45,608 nt of DNA from an uncultured bacterium (lineage in GTDB: Bacteria > Verrucomicrobiota > Lentisphaeria > Oligosphaerales > Oligosphaeraceae), in assembly GCA_902776645.1 (NCBI GenBank), contig CACYQT010000034.1:1-45608 (forward strand), given 5' to 3'. Below are positions 1-8,736 of the stretch, in pieces (the first letter of the stretch is position 1; every line of letters begins with the position of its first letter). The notes under the pieces are model-generated. The model saw only the letters and a program-made list of their open reading frames with translations, made no database searches and was not told where the DNA came from. The translations under genes and the position numbers were made by a program.

Positions 1-1
1 C

Positions 2-229
2 GCGTCCTTCATCGGGTTCGTCCCTGCCGATGCGCCTGAATTCGTGCTGCTTGTCACGTTCGTGAACCCCAAGCCGAAGAGGCATGGCGGCACGATCGCA
101 GGCCCTGTCTTTTCCAAGATCGGGGCCCGTACATTGGAATATCTCCAAGTCCCGCCCGATAGACAAGATGATTTCGCTGAACAAAATCAGCTCTTGCAAA
201 ACCAACAACCAACCACCAACAAACGTTAA
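2..229 (+). CDS. Penicillin-binding protein (FtsI/PBP2 class), C-terminal fragment
   Basis: Only the last 75 codons are in the window; the gene enters from the left edge, in frame from base 2, and stops with TAA at 227-229. The visible protein begins ASFIGFVPADAPEF and continues through a KPKRHGGTIAGPVF segment, which is the usual end of the transpeptidase domain of FtsI/PBP2-type class B penicillin-binding proteins (SFxGFxPADxPxxxxLVxxxxPK...YGGxxAAPVFxxI). Such enzymes cross-link septal or lateral-wall peptidoglycan on the periplasmic side of the inner membrane. The active-site motifs (SxxK, SxN, KTG) lie outside the window, so FtsI (division) and PBP2/MrdA (elongation) cannot be told apart. 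A short Gln/Asn/Pro-rich hydrophilic tail follows the domain. No terminator is seen directly behind the stop. Confidence 0.85.
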   Translation, partial: ASFIGFVPADAPEFVLLVTFVNPKPKRHGGTIAGPVFSKIGARTLEYLQVPPDRQDDFAEQNQLLQNQQPTTNKR

Positions 230-704
230 TATCCATAAAACTTACGTTTTTTTTCAAAAAAACTCGCCTTCTAGCTAAAAAAAACACCATTCTGTGCTAT
301 TTTAAACGTTGCTTTATTGGAGATTGCGTAATCTCCGTTCTTTGAAAACCAGGAAGCCGGCCAGCCACAGCCAGTGGAGGACCGGCAAAGGCACACGACT
401 CGGAATAGAGCCGGCACCTTGAAACCACTAGCTTCAGCGCCAAAAACCTCTGCCCACCCGTTGTGGAGTATGTGAACTACCTGTTGCTCAGCGCCTGATG
501 GCGGGAATGTGCTTTGTCCTTTCCTGACGGCGACTGGTTCGTGGTTGCAAAGTGATCGGATTACATAGGATGCTACAGAGGTAGCCCCGGGCCGCCATCC
601 TTGCAACATGAAAAATGGGTTGCCCTACCCGTTCATGTAAGAAGGCTCTGGCGGCCTGACCCTGTGCCTTTCACCTGGGTGTTTGCGCAACGCAACATAA
701 AAAA
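230..704. other. Gene-free stretch rich in inverted repeats; candidate structured RNA or retroelement relic
   Basis: No convincing protein gene is present between the penicillin-binding protein gene and the terminator at 705. From about 319 the DNA holds many perfect inverted repeats. They include GGAGATT/AATCTCC (319-325/330-336, loop GCGT); CCAC/GTGG and repeated GCCGG/CCGGC segments at 355-416; CGCC-TGAT-GGCG near 480-491... (approximate); a 7-bp long-range match ACCTCTG (446-452) with CAGAGGT (576-582); GCTAC/GTAGC (572-576/581-585); GGCCGCC (590-596) with GGCGGCC (650-656); and nested inside that last pair ACATGAA/TTCATGT (606-612/632-638) with GGGT/ACCC (617-620/627-630). That density suggests a folded RNA of roughly 380 nt. 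I do not recognise it as tmRNA, RNase P, SRP or 6S RNA. On the minus strand a short frame reads FRVVC around 395-410, a motif typical of the 3' end of variable regions in diversity-generating retroelements, followed by a 7-bp hairpin with a 4-nt loop. No reverse transcriptase is in the window. Confidence 0.35.
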
Positions 705-737
705 GGCGCGCTCCGTGTAAAAACCACGGAGCGCGCC
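705..737. terminator. Strong bidirectional-looking intrinsic terminator
   Basis: A perfect 13-bp stem GGCGCGCTCCGTG / CACGGAGCGCGCC (705-717/725-737) with a 7-nt loop. It is preceded by an A-run and followed by TTT, so it can end the minus-strand gene that stops at 805 as well as plus-strand transcripts of the gene-free stretch 230-704. Confidence 0.8.
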
Positions 738-804
738 TTTGTGTTTTCCATGAGCCATAAATCATCCGCCATGGGCATTGATCTCCAGGCTCTTGGGCTG
801 AAGA

Positions 805-1968
805 TCAATTCCAGGCGTCGTTGCCCAGAAAGCCCTGCTGGTAGTAGACAGGTTTGCAGCCATGTTCGTAGGCTGTGCGGGCCGCCGTGTCGATGCGCAG
901 CAGGTGGTCGGGAATATAGTTCTTGTAATACGGGAAGGTGTATTGCTCGTGGGAGCCAAGGCCGTAGCATTCGTTGCCGAATTTCATGTTGAACGACTGC
1001 TCGAAATTGGCCAGGATCTGCTCCGGCGTATAGCTGTTGCAAAGGCAGTTAGCGCCACGGACGAAACAGCATCCCGCGTCGAAGTTGTAGAGCGTCCGGT
1101 AGCAGTAGAGATAGACGCCCTCCTCCTTCGACATGCCGTAGCCGATGTCCGCCACTTCGGACAAATCAATATCCAGATCCGCCACAGTCGGATCGAGCCC
1201 TTTCGCAAGCGCCGCATCACAGGCGGGGCCGACGCCACGCCATCCCGCGCTGAACACTTTCATGCCGTTCTTCGCAAGCGCTTTCACGCAATCCCAGCTG
1301 CAGACCGCCCAATGGACGACTGGCGGCTGAATGAAGGTGTCCGGCCCGGCGAACCGTTCGATTTCGCCTTTCACCAAATCAAAATCCTTCAACAGCTGCG
1401 TGCTGCTGCCGGGGGCTTCGTAGCAACGGTCAGGAAACTCGCTGAAGGCGTGGAATGAAAGCTTCAGCCAATCCGCATTATCCTTCCATTCGCTCTTGTA
1501 GATGTCCGGAAATTTCGAAAGGGTGAACGGATGGTGGTCATTGCGGTAGAAGCAGTTCAAGGTGAATTTCGTGCCATAGCGTTTGTGCGTTTCGGCGAGC
1601 CCCTTCAGATAGAAATGGTCGAAGAGCGATTTCGGACGGTCATGGGCGATGTCCGTCAGGAAAAACGAATGGTCATCGATGTAGAAGTTGCTGCGCAGGA
1701 AGGACTTCTTGTCCCACAGGACAGTGATTCTGGCCTGCTCGTCACCGAAGGATCCGCTTCCCTGTATGACGATATCGTTGAATTTCGAAGTCAGCTTGAC
1801 TTTTCCGCTGAAGGACCTTCCCTTTCGTTCCGCCTCGACGCCATTGACGGTGACGCGGTTGCCGACGCTTGCGACGCCGCGGACTTCAATGGTCAGGCTA
1901 TTTTCATCCTCCGTGCCGTGGTTGTGGTTGAGAATGGCGCCATGCCGTGGAAAATGCACATTCAACAT
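805..1968 (-). CDS. Polysaccharide-deacetylase-like (beta/alpha-barrel) protein
   Basis: 387 residues with no signal peptide, so probably cytoplasmic. Start ATG is chosen because AAGGAG stands 8-9 nt upstream. Residues 1-85 look like a small beta-rich domain. Residues about 92-350 resemble the NodB/polysaccharide-deacetylase-type barrel: an acidic pair in NFYIDDHSFF (D98, D99), a conserved-looking histidine in LSFHAFSEFP (H173), and further His/Trp/Asp patches (VVHWAVCSWD). These would be metal-binding and catalytic positions for removing acetyl groups or handling a sugar, but the canonical HxxxH motif is not obvious and the substrate is unknown. It follows a sialate O-acetylesterase gene on the same strand, separated by a terminator (2068-2100), so it is probably its own unit. 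A GC-rich hairpin CTGCCGC/GCGGCAG (2009-2026) lies in its upstream region. The barrel-fold assignment is an inference from motif layout. Confidence 0.6.
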   Translation of the reverse strand: MLNVHFPRHGAILNHNHGTEDENSLTIEVRGVASVGNRVTVNGVEAERKGRSFSGKVKLTSKFNDIVIQGSGSFGDEQARITVLWDKKSFLRSNFYIDDHSFFLTDIAHDRPKSLFDHFYLKGLAETHKRYGTKFTLNCFYRNDHHPFTLSKFPDIYKSEWKDNADWLKLSFHAFSEFPDRCYEAPGSSTQLLKDFDLVKGEIERFAGPDTFIQPPVVHWAVCSWDCVKALAKNGMKVFSAGWRGVGPACDAALAKGLDPTVADLDIDLSEVADIGYGMSKEEGVYLYCYRTLYNFDAGCCFVRGANCLCNSYTPEQILANFEQSFNMKFGNECYGLGSHEQYTFPYYKNYIPDHLLRIDTAARTAYEHGCKPVYYQQGFLGNDAWN

Positions 1969-2067
1969 CGCTTTCTCCTTTTGTCACTCATGAGATTATG
2001 GATGCAATCTGCCGCTGTCGCGGCAGTGGTCGCGCAGGAGCGCGCCCTCCATGGTCATAAAAACAAT

Positions 2068-2100
2068 CCGCTCCGCGGGGCGGAAGGCTCCGCGGAGCGG
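2068..2100 (-). terminator. Intrinsic terminator of the sialate O-acetylesterase gene
   Basis: Perfect 11-bp stem CCGCTCCGCGG / CCGCGGAGCGG (2068-2078/2090-2100). Read on the minus strand, the stem is followed by ATTGTTTTT, giving the U-tract. It lies 44 nt behind the stop of the gene ending at 2144. Confidence 0.8.
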
Positions 2101-2143
2101 CGTTCAGGCTTTTATCGTCAAGCCATAGTCGTAAGCTGAAAAC

Positions 2144-4330
2144 TTACTTCACATAGATGTAGATTTTGGCGGAGCTGTATTCCGCGCCAAGATTGCTGCG
2201 GAACGTCCAGTCCGGATGATCGCTCTTCGTATTGTTGCCGATGCCGAAGTCCGCATTCAAGCCTTCGCGATGTTTGTTGAACGCAAACAGTGTCTGGCGT
2301 TCCTTGAACAGATGGACCTGCATGGAGCCGTAGCCAAGATCATCGTTGCTTGGATCGTCGCCGAAGTCGTAATTGTTGCCGTTGGCGCCCGGAACGCTGT
2401 ACTTGTTCTGCGTGCCGTAGTTGGAGCGCCAGAATTCGATGTTGCCCTGTGCATGGGGGCCGTTCTTGATGCCGGCGACGTTGCTCAGAACGATCAGATT
2501 GTTCACGATCTTCGCTTGTTTGAAATCAAGTGGCAGGCCGATTTCCTTCACGTTGGCCGTGAAGGCGTCCATGCTGACGGCGAGCCACTGCTTCGTGCCG
2601 TCCTTCAGCGTGGCGTCCACATAGTAGCAGACGCGGCTGAATTTGTCGATATTGGCGCTGTTGTCCGTCAGGTAGTTGGCGGTTCTGTCTGCCTTCAGGG
2701 CTTTCATGAGGTCGACTTCATAGACGAGCTTCTGCTCTTTGTCGATGAAGGCCTTGACTTCCTCCTGCGTCGTCTCGACGCCGCAGCGGAACGCGCCGAG
2801 CGGCAGGCCGGCCTCGTTGAAGAGGTTGCCTTCGTTCAGCATGTGCCACATGTAGCGCAACGCCTTCGGCGTCGCGACTTCGGGGGCGCTGACGATCAGT
2901 TTCGCGCCGTCGATCTTCGCATCGGCGGGATAGTAGACGCCGTTGACGCCCGCGACGGTGAAGTTGCGGATGGCTTCGTTGTTCGTCGTCTTCCAGCTCT
3001 CGATGTTCTTGAACGTCAAGACGAACGTATTGCCGACGATTTCGAATTTGTCCAGAAGCGGCGAGTCGCACTTGATGTCTTTGCGACCATAGTCACGGTT
3101 CAAAGCCAACGCGGCAAGACGCTTGCCGACCGTCAGTTTGTCATGCGGATGGATATCGCCAAGGTTGCCGACATCGTTGATAACGGCCATGCCGGCAGCG
3201 GGGGCGTTCTCCAAAGCGAATTTTTCCTGCGCTTCCCAAATGAGCGGCAGCAGTTCGGGCTGGCTGCCGTAGTTGTAAGGAGCCAACTGGACAAGATAGA
3301 ACTTCATGTCGGGGTTCTGGAAGACCTGTTTCCAGCCGTTGAAGAGAGCCTGCATCTTGTAGAAATAGAACGAACCGTCGCCACGGTTGGAGCAGCCCTG
3401 ATACCAGATGGCGCCACGGAACGCAAACGGAACGAAAGGATAGATCATGCGGTTGTAGAGGACGGTCGGCTGCTGATGCGCGCCGTTGCCTTCACGCCAG
3501 ATGAGTTCCGCCGGATACGTGGGCGGCTTCGGCAGGTCTTTCTTTTCGGCGACGGCCTTCTGGAAATCCGCCAGCCACGCATTGTAGTCGGCGACGACTT
3601 TGGCGGACGTTTCCGCATAGTCCTTTGTTCCAGGGAGTTTGGCGTTGACGTTGTGGGCCAGCTGCTTCAATTCGGGAATTGAGTCGAAGCCGCACGGCGG
3701 CGTCCACGGCTCAATGAGCGTGCCGCCCCAGTGGGACGTGATCAGACCGATTGGAATCTTCAGTTCGCGCTGCAGTTCATGGCCGAAGAAGAAAGCACAG
3801 GCGGAAAGATCATGCGTGTTGTCCGCCTTCATCTCTTCCCATTTCATCGGGAAGTCCGGGCGGGGCAGCTTCTCCCAGCCGTAGGGGCGCATCTTCGTGA
3901 AGCGGATCAGGCTGTTCGCGCCTTCCGCGCAGAACTTGTCGCCGTCGATGTTCCGCCAGCGGGCGTTGCTTGTCCACATCGGCATTTCCATGTTGGACTG
4001 GCCGCTGCACAGCCAGACTTCGCCGACCAGCACGTTGTTGACCGTAATCGCCTCGTTCTGCCCTTGGATGACCAGCGAACGATTCTCCGCGCTCGTCGCC
4101 AACGGCGCAAGTTTCACCATCCACTTGCCGTCAGCGTCGGCCTTGGCCGATACTTTCTGTCCCGCGAAACTGACGGTGATCTCCTCTCCGGGCTCCGCCG
4201 TACCCCAGACGGGAACGGCCATGTCGCGCTGCAGCACGACATTGTCAACGAAAATCGGCGCAGGGACAATCTTCGCCAAGAGCGGCAAAGAAACCAAGCA
4301 CATCAACCACAACATTTTCCGTGATTTCAT
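2144..4330 (-). CDS. Secreted sialate O-acetylesterase (SASA domain) with extra C-terminal domain
   Basis: 728 residues. An upstream in-frame ATG exists, but the ATG at 4330 has AAGGAG at correct spacing and directly begins a signal peptide (MKSRKMLWLMCLVSLPLLAK). Residues ~22-100 form a beta-sandwich with the VLQRDMAVPVWGTAEPGE motif usual in this family. The SGNH-type esterase core follows: nucleophile S112 in CSGQSNMEMP, the SHWGGTLIEPW block at 199-209, and the D392/H394 pair in GDIHPHDK. The family removes O-acetyl groups from sialic acids or other acetylated sugars, in the periplasm or outside the cell. About 190 residues after ~535 are not part of the standard esterase; they look beta-rich with many Asn/Gly and may bind carbohydrate. 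It is divergently transcribed from the large glycosidase-like gene at 4513, which suggests the two act on the same glycan. Confidence 0.88.
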   Translation of the reverse strand: MKSRKMLWLMCLVSLPLLAKIVPAPIFVDNVVLQRDMAVPVWGTAEPGEEITVSFAGQKVSAKADADGKWMVKLAPLATSAENRSLVIQGQNEAITVNNVLVGEVWLCSGQSNMEMPMWTSNARWRNIDGDKFCAEGANSLIRFTKMRPYGWEKLPRPDFPMKWEEMKADNTHDLSACAFFFGHELQRELKIPIGLITSHWGGTLIEPWTPPCGFDSIPELKQLAHNVNAKLPGTKDYAETSAKVVADYNAWLADFQKAVAEKKDLPKPPTYPAELIWREGNGAHQQPTVLYNRMIYPFVPFAFRGAIWYQGCSNRGDGSFYFYKMQALFNGWKQVFQNPDMKFYLVQLAPYNYGSQPELLPLIWEAQEKFALENAPAAGMAVINDVGNLGDIHPHDKLTVGKRLAALALNRDYGRKDIKCDSPLLDKFEIVGNTFVLTFKNIESWKTTNNEAIRNFTVAGVNGVYYPADAKIDGAKLIVSAPEVATPKALRYMWHMLNEGNLFNEAGLPLGAFRCGVETTQEEVKAFIDKEQKLVYEVDLMKALKADRTANYLTDNSANIDKFSRVCYYVDATLKDGTKQWLAVSMDAFTANVKEIGLPLDFKQAKIVNNLIVLSNVAGIKNGPHAQGNIEFWRSNYGTQNKYSVPGANGNNYDFGDDPSNDDLGYGSMQVHLFKERQTLFAFNKHREGLNADFGIGNNTKSDHPDWTFRSNLGAEYSSAKIYIYVK

Positions 4331-4512
4331 ACGTACTCCTTTTTCTTGAATTACATGGACTTTGGCTTTCAAAGGCAAAAAAACAATCGTCTATACCTAA
4401 ATTATAGGCGTTCCTTTATTTTTCAAATAAACGCCGTGATTGCTTTTCCATTTATAGGGGTTACTTTACATGTTATGCAAATTCAAAAGAACAACCAAAC
4501 AAGGACCTGCAT
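4331..4512. promoter_or_regulatory. Divergent promoter region with imperfect inverted repeat
   Basis: This 182-bp AT-rich spacer must hold the promoters of two divergent secreted-enzyme genes. An imperfect inverted repeat at 4407-4435 (arms GGCGTT..TTATTT and AAATAAACGCC, the left arm carrying extra bases) could be an operator for a shared regulator or a 5' leader hairpin. No -35/-10 pair stands out. The ribosome-binding sites are AAGGAG (minus gene) and AAGGA (plus gene). Confidence 0.35.
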
Positions 4513-7500
4513 ATGAAAAAAACAGCCATCTGCCTCCTTCTGGCCATCTCCTTCACCGCGACCGCACAGATTTTCACCTTCAAGAACAAAGCCCTCGGCG
4601 TTTCGTTCTCCACGGAGACCGGTGCCTTCACCGTCTTGGACAAACGGACAGACCGCGTCTACAAGCAACCGGACAAACTCCTGCACAACACGCCGCCGTC
4701 CATCACCGCCACGCGGTCGCCCAACGAACTGACGACCATTGACGTCGACTACACGATGACCGGCCACGCGAAGGACATCACGGACGACGCGGACTGCTCC
4801 TTCATCACGCAGTTCGACTGGAACGACCAGTATCTGATCATGCAGATCGCCGTACGGGACGACATCCTCGCGTTCCCGCCTCCGAAGGCCAACTGGTGGT
4901 TCCACGACTCCATTGAATTCTGGATCAACAAGTTGCAACTCGCCATCTTCCCCGCCAAACAAGGCGGCCAGACGCAAGTGACCTTCAACACGAAGGCCCC
5001 GATGGAGAAATCGGCCGCCACAACGGTCATCAGCTCGCCGGGCTCCTATCTCGTCACCGTCCATCTCGACTGGACGGAAATCGGCCTCGAGCCAAAAATC
5101 GGCACAAATTTCCGCTTCGCCATCGGCGTCAACGACGCCGACAACACGAACGGACAGCGGGACGGGCAGCTCTACTATCCGTCCACATGGGTCCATTCGG
5201 ACGTCAACACATACGCCAACGTGACATTGGCGGACAATCCTCTTCCCGTTCCAGATCCCATCCCGCCTGTCGCCAACGCGCGTCGCATCCCAAACGCGAA
5301 CGGCGTCATCTACACATGGCGGCAGCCCGACCAACCGGACTGTGTCATCCGCGCGGAACTCATCGAAGACCGCCCCGAACTCAAAATCACCACATACGCC
5401 GCCGGAGGAAACATCCCGCTGGAGAAAAACCTTCCGTCGATTCCAGGCTTCATTCTGGATGCGGAGGAAGCTGTTCTGGCCTGCGCGGACACGACGGCCG
5501 GCCACATCTATCCGCTTTCTTCCAAACCTTTTACGTGGTCGCCGTTCGGCCTGGGTGGCGATCTGCCGTTCATCGCCATCACAGACTTGAAGACTGGTGA
5601 AGGCTATGGCGTTCTCGCGGATACGCCAGACGACGCCGTTGTCTCCATGAAAGCTACGCCGCTTGGCGCAAAAGCCACGACCTGCGTCCCGCAAGTCTCA
5701 TGGATGCCGACGTTGAAGCACTTCGGAAAATCACCGCGCGTCTACCGCTTCGTCTTCGTGGACAAAGGCGGCTATGTCACGGTCGCGAAGGCCTTCCGCG
5801 CATGGGCGCAGAAACACGGCTATCTCGTCACGTTGCGCGACAAGGCGTGGCACAATCCGAACGTCAACAAGCTCATGGGCGCGGCGGACATCTGGGACGG
5901 AAACAAACTCGAATTCTGCAAACTTGCGAAATCCTACGGCATTGACAAGCTGCTCATCAACGGGCAGTTCAACGCCAACGACATGAAAAAAGCCGCCGAC
6001 ATGGGATATCTCCTCGGCAAATACGACGTCTATACCGATATATATAATAACAAGGAGACCATCTCCGCCGGTTCCGCCCCCCTGCCCGGCCATGCCGTCC
6101 AGAAGGCGGACGGCTCCATCATGAAGGCATGGACGACGTTCGACGGCTCCCGCACGTCATGGAAACGCTGCACGGCGCTCATCCCGCAAGCCGCCAGAAT
6201 CTGCATGCCGCCCGATCTGGCGAAATATCCCTATCAGGCGCGTTTTCTGGATGTTACAACTTCCGAGGGCCTTTATGAATGCTACAATCCGGACCATCCC
6301 ATGACGCGTTCGGACAAGCGCCGCTATAGCGAGGAAGTCTCCCACTACATGGCCAACTGGCAGACCGGCTATCTGAATCTCGTCACAGGAGGCGAACACG
6401 GCAAATGGTGGTGCGCCAAGGACATGCATTATGTCGAAGGCATGCAGTCCGGCGGCCACGCCAACTATTCATGGCCGGCAGGCCATCTGAGGCGTCCGCA
6501 GACGAAGACGGACGATCCGCGTAATCCAGGCAAGCCGACGAACGCCTTCACGACGCGCTATGAAGTCTACGGTGTCGGTCCGAAATACCGCGTCCCGCTA
6601 TGGGATCTCGTCTTCCATGACTGCATCACGACGACTTGGTACTGGGGCGATTCCACGGACTTCCTCATCAAGGCCGCTCCTGAAATCACTCCGCGAAAAG
6701 ATGCCTTCAACGTCCTCCACGCCTCCATGCCCATGTACTGGATCAATAAGGAAGGCTTGTGGATGAACGACCGGAACGCCTTCCTCCGCAGCTACTTCCA
6801 TGCGACAAAAGTCCATGAGGCCATCGGCATGGAGGAAATGACCGCCCATTATTTCCTCAACAGCGACCGCACCGTCCAGATGACGTCCTTCGCCGATGGC
6901 ACGGATATCATCGTCAACATGGATCCAATCCCGCAGACCGTCACGCTGAAAGGGCGTGAATACCTGCTCCCATGCAACGGCTTCGCCGTCGACGGCCCGA
7001 AAATCAAGCAGGAACTTGTTCTTGACAAAGGGCTCTACTGCAGCCAGATCCGCACGGACAACTTCTTCTTCACCTGCCAATCGACGGATCTGAATCCGCG
7101 CATGGACGGGACAACCTCCGTGAAAGACATGCTGATCGTGAAGGCGGAGAAGCCAGACACGCTCCGCATCGTCGCCATCGGCGAAGGCGTTTTCGCCATC
7201 GCCGACGATTTCCTCGCGAACTGGGATTTCGACACCATGCTCCTCTACGAGCTTGACGAAAACGGAAACATCACCGCCCCCGTCAGCCTTGATAAGAAAT
7301 CCTCCGTCTCCCGTTTCGTCCTGCCTCATGCGGGCCGATTCATCGCTTATTGCGGCAAGGCCGCCCTCAGGCCGGACTATGTCGCCATGTTCGACGTCAC
7401 CAGCAAGACGGACGACGATCCGGAATCCGTCACACTGCTTGTGGCGAACCGCGGCCTCGGGGCGCCCAAAACCAAAATCAAAATCTACGCTGACCGCATC

Positions 7501-8691
7501 GCCAAGGAGCGCCTCCTCAACGAGACCGTCATCAACGGCATTGAAAACACCAACACGCCAGTCGCCCTCCCCTTCGCGCTACCGACCGACCAGCTCGCGG
7601 GCGAGTACAAGCTCATCGCCGTCGTGGAGGCACAGGACGATATCGTCCCTGAAAACAACATCGCGGAGAAGAATGTCCGTTTCCTCTGCGACATGACGAC
7701 CTGCCTGATTTCCGGCGACCTGCTTGTTCCCGCCATAAAAGCCGATTCCAAGCTGGAACCGCATGAAGCCTATATCGATTTCACGGTGGACGGGCCGTTG
7801 CCCTTCGCCATCGACCCGTCGTCCATCCGCGTCATTTCAAAGGCGGACAACAACGGATCAGATCCGAAAAAGGCATGCCTCCGCTACGCCGCTTTCGTGC
7901 CGGACAGCAACTTCAACGGCAAGAAACACGCCGCCGGAACCATCTATTTCTCCTATGACGCACACGCCAATCTCGCGCAGTCTTTCACCATCATCGCCAG
8001 CGACCGGAAGTTCATGCCGCAGGAAGGTTGCCATCTTGAAAAAGGCTCCGTGCCCGGAACGGCGCGTTTCAGTTCGGGCAACTACGTCGCCGGATTCAGC
8101 AATGCGACCATCAATGAACTGCGTCCGGTCACGGTGGACGGCGAAGGCCCCAATTTCATCAAATCCATCCACGTCTCCTCCGCGGACACAGGATGGGGCT
8201 CCGAAGAAAAGGCCGAACTCAAACGCTTTGACGTCCTTATGAACACGCCCGCCAAATGCGTCGTTCTCGCGAGCCAGAAGCTGCAGAACGGATCCACCTA
8301 CGTGAAGACCTATACCTTCTATCCAGGCCGTTTCACCGTCGAAGCCGATCTCGACAAACCGGCCGGAAGTCTCTTCAGCCGAGCCTTCTACGCCACGCCA
8401 GGCATCTATCTCGATGACAAGAATCACACCGTCGATATGGCGACGACGACGGACGGCGCCAACATCGCCGGCCAGAATCCGAATCCGAAGTGGTACGCCA
8501 TCCGCGGCAACGGCTGGGCGCACTCATGCGTCGCCCTCTCCGACTTCACAAACATCTCCTTCTGGGATCCAACCGGCCAGATTGGCTTCGCCTCCGCCAA
8601 ACTCACCGGCAATAAATACGCCTATTTCATCTACCCTGAACAGAAGGACTTCTCCTTCGCGGAGAATGATTATCAAAGGACACAAAAATAA
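4513..8691 (+). CDS. Large secreted multi-domain glycosidase-like protein (CBM9-like + GH101/DUF5696-like barrel)
   Basis: 1392 residues with a signal peptide (MKKTAICLLLAISFTATAQ). Residues ~95-235 resemble a CBM9/DOMON-type carbohydrate-binding domain (RDD...HDSIEFWINK, then a V/I-rich strand and the closing WTEIGLEPKIGTNFRFAIGVND). Residues ~270-850 look like a beta-sandwich plus TIM-barrel of the type seen in DUF5696 and GH101/GH129-like proteins: SPRVYRFVFVDKGG, a TSEGLYECYNPDHP segment, GGEHGKWWC, and PLWDLVFHDCITTTWYWGDS, all rich in Asp/Glu/His/Trp. Around residue 955-1060 comes a CARDB-like strand region (VTLLVANRGLGAP). The last ~330 residues are further beta domains. The likely role is cleavage of an O-glycan- or mucin-like or other complex glycan at the surface. 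The specific family and substrate are not certain. AAGGA precedes the ATG, and a strong terminator follows at 8701. Confidence 0.7.
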   Translation: MKKTAICLLLAISFTATAQIFTFKNKALGVSFSTETGAFTVLDKRTDRVYKQPDKLLHNTPPSITATRSPNELTTIDVDYTMTGHAKDITDDADCSFITQFDWNDQYLIMQIAVRDDILAFPPPKANWWFHDSIEFWINKLQLAIFPAKQGGQTQVTFNTKAPMEKSAATTVISSPGSYLVTVHLDWTEIGLEPKIGTNFRFAIGVNDADNTNGQRDGQLYYPSTWVHSDVNTYANVTLADNPLPVPDPIPPVANARRIPNANGVIYTWRQPDQPDCVIRAELIEDRPELKITTYAAGGNIPLEKNLPSIPGFILDAEEAVLACADTTAGHIYPLSSKPFTWSPFGLGGDLPFIAITDLKTGEGYGVLADTPDDAVVSMKATPLGAKATTCVPQVSWMPTLKHFGKSPRVYRFVFVDKGGYVTVAKAFRAWAQKHGYLVTLRDKAWHNPNVNKLMGAADIWDGNKLEFCKLAKSYGIDKLLINGQFNANDMKKAADMGYLLGKYDVYTDIYNNKETISAGSAPLPGHAVQKADGSIMKAWTTFDGSRTSWKRCTALIPQAARICMPPDLAKYPYQARFLDVTTSEGLYECYNPDHPMTRSDKRRYSEEVSHYMANWQTGYLNLVTGGEHGKWWCAKDMHYVEGMQSGGHANYSWPAGHLRRPQTKTDDPRNPGKPTNAFTTRYEVYGVGPKYRVPLWDLVFHDCITTTWYWGDSTDFLIKAAPEITPRKDAFNVLHASMPMYWINKEGLWMNDRNAFLRSYFHATKVHEAIGMEEMTAHYFLNSDRTVQMTSFADGTDIIVNMDPIPQTVTLKGREYLLPCNGFAVDGPKIKQELVLDKGLYCSQIRTDNFFFTCQSTDLNPRMDGTTSVKDMLIVKAEKPDTLRIVAIGEGVFAIADDFLANWDFDTMLLYELDENGNITAPVSLDKKSSVSRFVLPHAGRFIAYCGKAALRPDYVAMFDVTSKTDDDPESVTLLVANRGLGAPKTKIKIYADRIAKERLLNETVINGIENTNTPVALPFALPTDQLAGEYKLIAVVEAQDDIVPENNIAEKNVRFLCDMTTCLISGDLLVPAIKADSKLEPHEAYIDFTVDGPLPFAIDPSSIRVISKADNNGSDPKKACLRYAAFVPDSNFNGKKHAAGTIYFSYDAHANLAQSFTIIASDRKFMPQEGCHLEKGSVPGTARFSSGNYVAGFSNATINELRPVTVDGEGPNFIKSIHVSSADTGWGSEEKAELKRFDVLMNTPAKCVVLASQKLQNGSTYVKTYTFYPGRFTVEADLDKPAGSLFSRAFYATPGIYLDDKNHTVDMATTTDGANIAGQNPNPKWYAIRGNGWAHSCVALSDFTNISFWDPTGQIGFASAKLTGNKYAYFIYPEQKDFSFAENDYQRTQK

Positions 8692-8700
8692 GCCAATGCA

Positions 8701-8728
8701 GGGCGGCCACGCGAAAGCGTGGCCGCCC
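8701..8728 (+). terminator. Intrinsic terminator after the large glycosidase-like gene
   Basis: Perfect 12-bp GC-rich stem GGGCGGCCACGC / GCGTGGCCGCCC with a GAAA tetraloop, followed on the plus strand by TTTCTCTTCT. It sits 9 nt behind the stop codon, between two convergent genes. There is no U-run for the minus direction. Confidence 0.9.
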
Positions 8729-8736
8729 TTTCTCTT

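Noticed and set aside
230..704. Complete diversity-generating retroelement, tmRNA or RNase P RNA in the gene-free stretch
   Set aside because: No reverse transcriptase, Avd or A-rich template is present, and the conserved cores of tmRNA and RNase P RNA are not found.
2216..3682. Long plus-strand open frame opposite the sialate O-acetylesterase
   Set aside because: It is a high-GC antisense shadow: its product has no recognisable motif, while the minus strand encodes a complete esterase with signal peptide and catalytic residues.
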